A stretch of DNA of 64,000 nucleotides from Metapseudomonas resinovorans DSM 21078 (lineage in GTDB: Bacteria; Pseudomonadota; Gammaproteobacteria; Pseudomonadales; Pseudomonadaceae). The notes beneath the pieces were generated by a model. It saw only the letters and a list, made by a program, of their open reading frames with translations. It was not told the DNA's origin and did no database searches. The stretch spans positions 124,001 to 188,000 of the forward strand of contig NZ_AUIE01000002.1 in the NCBI RefSeq assembly GCF_000423545.1, in the 5' to 3' direction. A program made the translations under genes and the position numbers. Positions 57,647 to 64,000 of this stretch are shown in pieces. Each line of letters starts with the position of its first letter. Position 1 is the stretch's first letter.

Positions 57647-59755
57647 TTGCCGAGCATAGACGCCCTTGCCGAACGACTTTCGACCTATCTCGGCGCCGAC
57701 CAGGTCAACCTGGTGCGCCGAGCCTACTTCTATGCCGAGCAGGCCCATGATGGCCAGCGCCGGCGCAGCGGCGAAGCGTACGTTACTCACCCGCTTGCCG
57801 TAGCCAGCATCCTCGCCGACATGCACATGGACCATCAGAGCCTGATGGCCGCGATGCTGCATGACGTGATCGAGGACACCGGTATCGCCAAGGAAGCCCT
57901 CAGCGGGCAGTTCGGCGAGACCGTTGCCGAGTTGGTGGACGGGGTCAGCAAGCTGACCCAGATGAACTTCGAGTCCAAGGCCGAAGCCCAGGCCGAAAAC
58001 TTCCAGAAGATGGCCATGGCCATGGCCCGCGATATCCGCGTGATCCTGGTCAAGCTGGCCGACCGCCTGCACAACATGCGCACCCTGGAAGTGCTGTCCG
58101 GCGAGAAACGCCGGCGCATCGCCAAGGAAACCCTGGAAATCTACGCCCCCATCGCCAACCGGCTGGGCATGCACAGCATGCGCGTGGAGTTCGAGGACCT
58201 TGGCTTCAAGGCCATGCACCCGATGCGCTCCGAGCGTATTCGCACTGCTGTCCGCCGCGCCCGCGGCAACCGCAAGGAAATCGTCAACAAGATCGAGGAA
58301 TCGCTGACCAACTGCCTGCGCCGCGAAGGCATGGAAGGCGAGGTCATCGGCCGCGAGAAGCACCTCTACAGCATCTACAAGAAGATGCGCGGCAAGCGCC
58401 GGGCGTTCAATGAAATCATGGACGTCTACGCCTTCCGCATCATTGTCGACAAGGTCGACACCTGCTACCGCGTGCTCGGCGCCGTGCACAACCTGTACAA
58501 ACCGCTGCCCGGTCGCTTCAAGGACTACATCGCGATTCCCAAGGCCAATGGCTACCAGTCGCTGCACACCACGCTGTTCGGCATGCACGGCGTGCCCATC
58601 GAGATCCAGATCCGCACTCGCGAAATGGAAGAGATGGCCAACAACGGCATCGCCGCCCACTGGCTGTACAAGTCCGCCGAGGACGACCAGCCCAAGGGCA
58701 CCCACGCCCGCGCCCGCCAGTGGGTCAAAGGCATCCTGGAGCTGCAGCAACGTGCCGGCAACTCCCTGGAATTCATCGAGAGCGTGAAGATCGACCTCTT
58801 CCCCGACGAGGTCTACGTGTTCACGCCCAAGGGCCGCATCATGGAGCTGCCGAAAGGCTCCACCGCGGTCGACTTCGCCTACGCGGTGCATACCGACGTC
58901 GGCAACACCTGCATTGCCTGTCGCATCAACCGCCGCCTGGCGCCGCTGTCCGAACCGCTGCAGAGCGGCGAGACCGTGGAGATCGTCACTGCGCCGGGCG
59001 CCAGGCCTAACCCGGCCTGGCTCAATTTCGTGGTCACCGGCAAGGCACGCACCCATATCCGCCACGCCCTCAAGCAGCAGCGCCGCTCCGAGTCCATCAA
59101 CCTCGGCGAACGACTGCTGAACAAGGCCCTGGCCGGCTTCGAGAGCCACCTGGACAAGATCAGCCCCGAGCGTATCCAGGCCGTTCTCGGCGAATACCGC
59201 CTGGACGTGATCGAAGACCTGCTGGAAGACGTCGGCCTTGGCAATCGCATGGCCTACGTCGTCGCCCGCCGCCTGCTGGCCAGTGATGGCGAACAGTTGC
59301 CGAGCCCCGAGGGTCCGCTGGCGATCCGCGGCACCGAGGGCCTGGTGCTGAGCTACGCCAAGTGCTGCACGCCGATCCCCGGCGACCCCATCGTCGGCCA
59401 TCTTTCTGCCGGCAAGGGCATGGTGGTGCACCTGGAAAGTTGCAAGAACATCGGCGAAATCCGGCACAACCCGGAGAAATGCATCCAGCTGTCGTGGGCC
59501 AAGGACGTCGCAGGCGAATTCAACGTCGAACTGCGCGTCGAGCTGGAACACCAGCGCGGCCTGATCGCCCTGCTGGCCAGCAGCGTCAACGCCGCCGACG
59601 GCAATATCGAGAAAATCAGCATGGACGAGCGCGATGGCCGCATCAGCGTGGTCCAACTGGTGGTCAGCGTACATGACCGTGTACACCTGGCCCGCGTGAT
59701 CAAGAAGCTGCGTGCGCTCAAGGGGGTGATCCGCATCACCCGCGTGCGGGCGTAG
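57647..59755 (+). CDS. spoT: SpoT, bifunctional (p)ppGpp synthetase/hydrolase
   Basis: A 702-residue RelA/SpoT protein. The hydrolase HD domain shows [30 protein letters not shown] and [12 protein letters not shown], all intact; the synthetase domain has [20 protein letters not shown] and [16 protein letters not shown] ([20 protein letters not shown]), a zinc-finger-like [12 protein letters not shown] segment and a C-terminal ACT domain follow. Translation begins with TTG at 57647, supported by an AAGGAG box eight bases upstream and the family start [11 protein letters not shown]. It follows rpoZ. Confidence 0.97.
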   Translation: MPSIDALAERLSTYLGADQVNLVRRAYFYAEQAHDGQRRRSGEAYVTHPLAVASILADMHMDHQSLMAAMLHDVIEDTGIAKEALSGQFGETVAELVDGVSKLTQMNFESKAEAQAENFQKMAMAMARDIRVILVKLADRLHNMRTLEVLSGEKRRRIAKETLEIYAPIANRLGMHSMRVEFEDLGFKAMHPMRSERIRTAVRRARGNRKEIVNKIEESLTNCLRREGMEGEVIGREKHLYSIYKKMRGKRRAFNEIMDVYAFRIIVDKVDTCYRVLGAVHNLYKPLPGRFKDYIAIPKANGYQSLHTTLFGMHGVPIEIQIRTREMEEMANNGIAAHWLYKSAEDDQPKGTHARARQWVKGILELQQRAGNSLEFIESVKIDLFPDEVYVFTPKGRIMELPKGSTAVDFAYAVHTDVGNTCIACRINRRLAPLSEPLQSGETVEIVTAPGARPNPAWLNFVVTGKARTHIRHALKQQRRSESINLGERLLNKALAGFESHLDKISPERIQAVLGEYRLDVIEDLLEDVGLGNRMAYVVARRLLASDGEQLPSPEGPLAIRGTEGLVLSYAKCCTPIPGDPIVGHLSAGKGMVVHLESCKNIGEIRHNPEKCIQLSWAKDVAGEFNVELRVELEHQRGLIALLASSVNAADGNIEKISMDERDGRISVVQLVVSVHDRVHLARVIKKLRALKGVIRITRVRA

Positions 59756-59783
59756 CCGATCCCAAGAAACCCAAGGAGTTCTC

Positions 59784-60164
59784 ATGAGCAAGACCGTCAT
59801 CAGCAGCGACAAGGCCCCCGCCGCCATCGGCACTTACTCCCAGGCCATCAAGGCCGGCAACACCGTCTACCTGTCCGGCCAGATCCCGCTGGACCCGAAG
59901 ACCATGGAACTGGTTGAAGGCTTCGAAGAGCAGACCGTGCAGGTGTTCGAGAACCTGAAGGCCGTGGCCGAAGCCGCGGGCGGCTCCTTCAAGGACATCG
60001 TCAAGCTGAATATCTTCCTCACTGACCTGTCCCACTTCGCCAAGGTCAACGAAGTCATGGGCCGCTACTTCGAGCAGCCCTACCCGGCTCGTGCCGCCAT
60101 CGGCGTTGCCGCCCTGCCGCGCGGCTCCCAGGTGGAAATGGACGCCATCCTGGTCCTCGAATAA
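59784..60164 (+). CDS. ridA: RidA, 2-iminobutanoate/2-iminopropanoate deaminase
   Basis: A 126-residue RidA with the full family set: [31 protein letters not shown], the catalytic Arg in [14 protein letters not shown] near residue 105 and the terminal Glu in VEMDAILV. It removes reactive imines formed by threonine and serine dehydratases. It follows spoT by 28 bases, an arrangement kept in Pseudomonas. It is the second RidA-family gene here; this one is the canonical form. Confidence 0.96.
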   Translation: MSKTVISSDKAPAAIGTYSQAIKAGNTVYLSGQIPLDPKTMELVEGFEEQTVQVFENLKAVAEAAGGSFKDIVKLNIFLTDLSHFAKVNEVMGRYFEQPYPARAAIGVAALPRGSQVEMDAILVLE

Positions 60165-60219
60165 GCGCCTCTCGCCACGGGCCGTCCAGCCCGTGGCATC
60201 GTTCCGGAAGGACTCCGTC

Positions 60220-60954
60220 ATGCGTCACACCCTCCCCTTGCTGCTCTGCGCGGCCATTCTCGGCGGCTGCTCAAGCGCGCCCTCTGACCCCAGTGGCATC
60301 TGGATCAACCAGGCGGCGATCAACGCCGCGGCCAAAGAGGGCAAGCTGCGCGAGTCCCTGCTCGCTTATGGCCCGAACCTGGAGTGGCAGATCGACCAGA
60401 AAACCGGCGAAGCCCACTACAGCAACGGCTTCGAGCTGGGCGAAGGGCGCCTCGCCGCCCAGGAAGATGGCAACTGGCGGGTGGACTTCTATGGCGACTT
60501 CCACGAAACGCTGGAAGTGGACGGCAACCAACTGGTCCAGCAGGCCAGCGAGAACCTCCCCGAGCAGCGCTTCGTCCACCCGGAAAAGACTCCCACCGAG
60601 GGCGCCCCACCGGGCAGCGCCTTTGAACACGCGCTCTACACCGCCTACCTCGGCGGCAGCTGGAAGATCGTCGAAGGCCAGGGGCAGGGCGGCCTCGTCA
60701 AGTTCAACCCCGACGGCAGCCTCGAAGGCCTGCCGGGTGCTGATCGTTACGCGCTGTGCCTGGCCGGTGACTGCGCAGCCATGAGTGGCGAGAACGACAG
60801 TATCTGGCTGCAACAGGGCAATCAGGGCGCGGCCTGGATCTTCGTCCACGATGGCGATGAACTGGAAATCCTCGAAGCCCGCAATCGCGCGCAAATCGAC
60901 GAGATGCCCGAGTACTTCCCCGGCAAACGCGCCTGGCTGCTGGAGCGCGACTGA
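60220..60954 (+). CDS. Lipoprotein of unknown function
   Basis: A 244-residue lipoprotein precursor; signal peptide ends in the lipobox ILGGC near residue 17. The mature part is acidic and beta-rich with many Gly, Trp and Asp residues (WQIDQKTGEAHYSNGFELGEG, WRVDFYGDFHETLEVDGNQL), which suggests a beta-sandwich or barrel-like fold. I do not recognise a named family. It follows ridA by 55 bases. Confidence 0.82.
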   Translation: MRHTLPLLLCAAILGGCSSAPSDPSGIWINQAAINAAAKEGKLRESLLAYGPNLEWQIDQKTGEAHYSNGFELGEGRLAAQEDGNWRVDFYGDFHETLEVDGNQLVQQASENLPEQRFVHPEKTPTEGAPPGSAFEHALYTAYLGGSWKIVEGQGQGGLVKFNPDGSLEGLPGADRYALCLAGDCAAMSGENDSIWLQQGNQGAAWIFVHDGDELEILEARNRAQIDEMPEYFPGKRAWLLERD

Positions 60955-60985
60955 ATCTCAGCGAACCCTGGATGGGCAGTTCGGC

Positions 60986-61001
60986 GTGGGCTGAAGCCCA
61001 C
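60986..61001. repeat. Palindrome GTGGGCT-GA-AGCCCAC
   Basis: Seven-base arms around GA, followed by CCTACA, in the gap between the convergent lipoprotein and LysE genes. Its 7-2-7 form and CCCTAC flank place it with the copies at 10127 and 24064 although its arms differ. Confidence 0.6.
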
Positions 61002-61002
61002 C

Positions 61003-61629
61003 CTACAAGCCGAGGATTACCCCTGCGGCCAGCCATCCCCCTAGCGCCAGCAGCAGCGCGCCGCAGAGCCGATCCAGCGCCCTCACCCGCATCTGCAGCC
61101 AGCCGCGCCAGCGCGGATGGCCCAGCAAACGCACCAGCGCCATATCCCAGAACAGCACCACCGCTGTCATCCAGCCCATGCTCATGACCAGCCCCCAGCC
61201 GGGCATGGCCGCATTGCGCAGCACGCCGAACAGCCCGGCATAGAAGATCGGCAGCTTGGGATTGAGGCTGCTGGCGAGCAGTCCCTCGTAAAACCCGAGC
61301 CGCCACGAACCACGCTCGCCCGCCTCAGCCTGCGGCAGCTCCAGCTCGCGGGTCGCCAGCAGCGCCTGGACGCCGATCCAGATGAAGTAGCCGCCTCCCG
61401 CCAACTGCAGCAGTTTCCACCCAGGCCCCTCCAACGCGGGCAACAGGCTCAGGGCAAGCAGCACCAGCACCATGCTCAGCAAATTGGCCAGCGCGATGCC
61501 GGCCGCAACACCGTCGGCATGGCGCAATCCTCTGACCAGCCCGGCACGCAGCAGCAGGAAAAAATCCGGACCTGGCGACAGCAAGGCAGCGAAATGAGTG
61601 CTGGCGACCAGCAAGAACAGCGCAAGCAT
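61003..61629 (-). CDS. LysE/RhtB amino-acid exporter
   Basis: A 208-residue membrane protein with five to six helices. The N-terminal LLSPGPDFFLLLRAGLVRGLRHADGVAAG is the LysE/RhtB signature and SSLNPKLPIFYAGLF is conserved in the family. It probably exports an amino acid or related small molecule. It begins 69 bases after the AraC-type gene on the same strand. Confidence 0.92.
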   Translation of the reverse strand: MLALFLLVASTHFAALLSPGPDFFLLLRAGLVRGLRHADGVAAGIALANLLSMVLVLLALSLLPALEGPGWKLLQLAGGGYFIWIGVQALLATRELELPQAEAGERGSWRLGFYEGLLASSLNPKLPIFYAGLFGVLRNAAMPGWGLVMSMGWMTAVVLFWDMALVRLLGHPRWRGWLQMRVRALDRLCGALLLALGGWLAAGVILGL

Positions 61630-61698
61630 GACGACGCACCTCCGTTGGACACGGCGGCCAGTGTCGAAGCCCGATGGCTTGGCGGTCTTGGAGAAAAC

Positions 61699-62499
61699 TC
61701 AGGTGCGTGCGGCGCGGCGGAACTGCCCAGGCGTCACGCCAGTGAAACGCTTGAAGGTCCCGGAAAAATGCGCCTGGTCGTAGAAGCCCAGGGACAGCGC
61801 CACCTCCAGCGGCGGCTGATCACCCAGCAGCATGCGCTTGGCTTCACGTACCCGGCGCTGCAACAGGTAGGTGTGCGGCGGCACGCCGTAGGCGCGGCGG
61901 AATGCTTCGATCAGATGGCGCGGATGGCGCTGCACCAGAGCGGCCAATTGCTCCAGGCTGACCGCCTCGACGTAATGGGCCTCCAGGTAGTCGCGCAGAA
62001 ACGCCGTCACCCCGCCGTCCCGCATGGCGGGTGCCGCCACGCGCAAACCGCCGTGACGCACGAACACCCGCTCCAGCACCTCCAGCAGTTCGCTTTCCAG
62101 GGCCAGCGCATCGCCCCGCTCGAACTCCGCCGCCAGGCGCGCCAAGCCCGCCGCCACCAGACCGTCATCGGCCGGGTTCAGCTCGCGGAAACCGCTGGGC
62201 AGGCGCTTGCGTCCGAGCAATGTCGGCAGGCGCGACTCCTCCACATAGAGCATGCGATAGACCAGTCGCTCGGACTCGGCATGGCCGGTGTGGGGCTCCT
62301 CGGGGTTCATCAGCGACAGGGTGCCGGCTGGCAAAGCATGGCGCGCGCCCCGGCACTGGTAGCCGCCCACGCCCTGGAGAATGGCGCCAATGGCAAAGGC
62401 ATCATGGCTGTGGCGGCCGAAGGGCTGCCCGGAGAAATCCGCGTGGAACAGCTCCACCCCCGGCAACCAGGGGCGCGCCAGCATGCGGTTGGCATCCAC
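61699..62499 (-). CDS. AraC-family regulator (AraC-binding cupin type)
   Basis: A 266-residue regulator. The N-terminal cupin-like AraC_binding domain (GQPFGRHSHDAFAIGAILQGVGGYQ; PEEPHTGHAE) is followed by a double helix-turn-helix (VSLEQLAALVQRHPRHLIEAFRRAYG and LEVALSLGFYDQAHFSGTFKRFTGVTPGQFRR). This class often controls a neighbouring LysE-type exporter, and one lies directly downstream. The start is uncertain: GTG 62499, two bases after the SDR stop, or ATG 62484. Confidence 0.88.
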   Translation of the reverse strand: MDANRMLARPWLPGVELFHADFSGQPFGRHSHDAFAIGAILQGVGGYQCRGARHALPAGTLSLMNPEEPHTGHAESERLVYRMLYVEESRLPTLLGRKRLPSGFRELNPADDGLVAAGLARLAAEFERGDALALESELLEVLERVFVRHGGLRVAAPAMRDGGVTAFLRDYLEAHYVEAVSLEQLAALVQRHPRHLIEAFRRAYGVPPHTYLLQRRVREAKRMLLGDQPPLEVALSLGFYDQAHFSGTFKRFTGVTPGQFRRAART

Positions 62500-62501
62500 G
62501 C

Positions 62502-63353
62502 TCAGGGCTCGCCCAGGATGGCGGCGTAACCTTCGCGGAAGCTGGCGTAGCGCGGTGCCCAGCCCAGTGCGCGAGCGCGAGCGTTGCTGCAGCGTTTGCT
62601 GCCCGAGCGGCGCACGGTGGACTCCTCGGCCCACTCGGTCACCCCCATCCGCTCACGCAGCCACCCCACCACTTCGTGCAGCGGAGCCGGGGCATCGTCG
62701 ACGCCTATATAGCAATCCTCCAGTGCTACACCATCGGCATCAGCCTTGAGCAGGTGGGCCAGCAGCCCGGCGCAATCGTCCACATGAATACGATTGGCGT
62801 AGAGCGGGGGTTCACTGACCACGCGGTAGCCCATGCGGACCTGCTTGAGCAGCCATTCGCGACCCGGACCGTAGATACCGGTCAGGCGTACAAGGGTCGA
62901 AGGAATGCCGCTGTCCATGGCCAGCCGCTCCGCTTCCCGCATCACCCGGCCGGAATAGCCCTCGGCCTCGGCGGGAGAGGTTTCATCGATCCATTCACCG
63001 TCGCGCTGGGCATAGACGCCGCTGCTGGAGACGAACAGCAGGCGCCGCGGCATCTGCCCACGTTCGGCTAGCCAGGCGAGCACATGGCGCAGGCCGTCGA
63101 CATAAGCGGCGCGGTAGCCGGCTTCGTCGTGCTGAGAGGCCGCCACGCAATAGACCAGGTAGTCCAGCGGCCCCTTTGGCCAATCCGCCGGGCACGCGGC
63201 CTGCTCCAGGTCGCCTGCCACCGGCAGCACGCCGGGCGGCAGCGCTGCGACCTGGCGACGCAGGCCATGGACGATCCAGCCGACCTGCAGCATTTGCTGG
63301 GCCAGACGGCTGCCAACATCGCCGCAGCCGGCGATCAGGAGGGAAGCGGGCAT
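62502..63353 (-). CDS. SDR-family NAD(P)-binding protein (YeeZ-like)
   Basis: A 283-residue extended short-chain dehydrogenase/epimerase-like protein. Nucleotide-binding GCGDVGSRLAQQML near residue 9 and the catalytic-site-like YSGRVMREAERLA are visible; the active Tyr-x3-Lys has Arg instead of Lys. Family YeeZ proteins are of uncertain function. It starts an SDR-AraC-LysE run on the minus strand and is divergent from exbB. Confidence 0.87.
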   Translation of the reverse strand: MPASLLIAGCGDVGSRLAQQMLQVGWIVHGLRRQVAALPPGVLPVAGDLEQAACPADWPKGPLDYLVYCVAASQHDEAGYRAAYVDGLRHVLAWLAERGQMPRRLLFVSSSGVYAQRDGEWIDETSPAEAEGYSGRVMREAERLAMDSGIPSTLVRLTGIYGPGREWLLKQVRMGYRVVSEPPLYANRIHVDDCAGLLAHLLKADADGVALEDCYIGVDDAPAPLHEVVGWLRERMGVTEWAEESTVRRSGSKRCSNARARALGWAPRYASFREGYAAILGEP

Positions 63354-63442
63354 CAGGGAAGCTCCGAAAAAGTCCTCAGGATAGGCGCACGGGCGGCCAT
63401 CGCCAATCGCTCAGGCAAGGGGCGAGTCGTCGGGCGAGGGCA

Positions 63443-63490
63443 CAATTGTTATATAGTCACTTTTATAAACAAGAATTACTTGCAATAATG
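63443..63490 (+). promoter_or_regulatory. AT-rich exbB promoter region, possible Fur control
   Basis: This patch is far more AT-rich than its surroundings and holds the dyad CAAG-AATTA-CTTG (63470-63482) overlapping AATAAT. Similarity to the Fur consensus GATAAT repeats is weak, but iron control of exbB is usual. Confidence 0.3.
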
Positions 63491-63564
63491 CCACCCCTTC
63501 GGTCCCGGCCGACGCTTGCGCGCCGATGGACGAAACCGCTTCCTTTCCTTCAGGTCCGGCCAGC

Positions 63565-64000
63565 ATGAATTCCTACGCCCGCAACGCCCAGCCCCACACC
63601 GTCGCCCGCCCGCCACGCCTGCTGGCAGCCTTGTTGATCAGCCTGATGCTGGCGCCCGGCAGCTCTTTCGCTGAAGAGCCGACCGCCCAGTCCGTACCGG
63701 CTGCCGCCACTCAGGCAGCCGCTCCGGCGCCCACCGCTGACGCCGCCAACGCGCCTGCCGGTGCTCCGGTAGCAACCGGCGCTCCGACTGCCGAAGGCAC
63801 TGTCGCGCCTGTCGATGCCGCCGCCCAGGACCCGAACGCCCTGCCGACCGACCCGCTGGCCGCCGAGCTCGAAGGCGAGCAGATGCTGGCCCACGACCTG
63901 TCGCCCTGGGGCATGTATCAGAACGCCGACATCGTGGTGAAGGCCGTGATGATCGGCCTGGCCTTGGCCTCCGTCCTGACCTGGACCGTGTGGATCGCCA
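63565..64000 (+). CDS. exbB: ExbB energy-transducing protein, N-terminal part (continues beyond window)
   Basis: The first 145 codons of an ExbB, part of the TonB-ExbB-ExbD machine that drives uptake of iron chelates across the outer membrane. A signal peptide (ending SSFAEE) is followed by about 75 residues rich in Ala, Pro and Val, then LAHDLSPWGMYQNADIVVKAVMIGLALASVLTWTVWIA, the start of the first membrane helix. The long exported N-terminal extension is the form found in P. putida-type ExbB. The gene runs off the right edge; exbD and tonB are expected next. Confidence 0.9.
   Translation, partial: MNSYARNAQPHTVARPPRLLAALLISLMLAPGSSFAEEPTAQSVPAAATQAAAPAPTADAANAPAGAPVATGAPTAEGTVAPVDAAAQDPNALPTDPLAAELEGEQMLAHDLSPWGMYQNADIVVKAVMIGLALASVLTWTVWIA

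Noticed and set aside
57299-59833. 844-residue open frame antisense to rpoZ-spoT
   Set aside because: High-GC shadow of spoT; composition is Val/Ala/Asp/His-rich without family motifs or a ribosome-binding site.

Overview
The window is chromosomal core DNA of a Pseudomonas species. It has high GC, and the protein sequences and gene order are close to those I remember for the hemD-algR-argH-cyaA to gmk-rpoZ-spoT arc of P. aeruginosa. The order is not identical: the stretch between argH and cyaA is short, there is no pyruvate oxidase gene between rep and xpt, an AraC-type regulator sits between cyaY and lppL, and an exbB gene follows the spoT-ridA end, as I recall for the P. putida type. I see no tRNA, rRNA, CRISPR array, insertion sequence, prophage or complete accessory island. 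Almost every base is in a gene or a short intergenic region, and genes are often joined by 4-bp start/stop overlaps.

Layout. 1-2845: hemC-hemD-hemX (tetrapyrrole synthesis), transcribed leftward. 2993-4827: algZ-algR, the two-component pair controlling alginate and type IV pili. 5038-10033: argH, two small genes and the class I adenylate cyclase cyaA. 10159-12280: rnk, and an AraC regulator-cyaY-DUF1289 group. 12421-16989: lppL-lysA-dapF-DUF484-xerC-HAD, the lysine/peptidoglycan precursor and XerC operon. 17102-20163: sutA, yjbQ and the nitrogen-control pair glnK-amtB. 20164-27447: ubiK, comM, a BetT-type choline carrier, an Lgt-like/TlpA fusion, a LysR regulator and a MATE pump. 27463-32528: a GGDEF-EAL protein, rep, xpt and a cytochrome c5.

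32661-43076 is an amine and amino-acid catabolism district: pauR, dadX, ridA, dadA, lrp, a PauB-type oxidoreductase, an MFS carrier, the aldehyde dehydrogenase pauC/kauB, an omega-aminotransferase and a cupin. Together these would oxidise D-alanine and polyamine-derived amines to aldehydes, acids and pyruvate. 43346-43748: rpmB-rpmG. 44106-51718: a peptide-binding protein, radC, then coaBC-dut-algC-argB. 51779-55515: a thioesterase, a DUF4124 protein, pyrE, crc, a DUF4870 protein and rph. 55652-60164: yicC-gmk-rpoZ-spoT-ridA. 60220-64000: a lipoprotein, a LysE exporter, an AraC regulator, an SDR protein and the start of exbB.

Several genes form regulatory loops. crc lies in the same window as a likely Crc/Hfq target (a CA motif before the pauB-like start). 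AlgR is known to act on algC. spoT, rpoZ and sutA all feed RNA polymerase control. I found no clearly new multi-gene system. The strongest leads are an AlgC enzyme fused to a long membrane-anchored N-terminal region, a degenerate Lgt-like domain fused to TlpA, an rpmB-rpmG leader with two hairpins under a strong promoter, an inverted-repeat/sigma-54-like arrangement before glnK, and a family of short intergenic palindromes with interchangeable arms.
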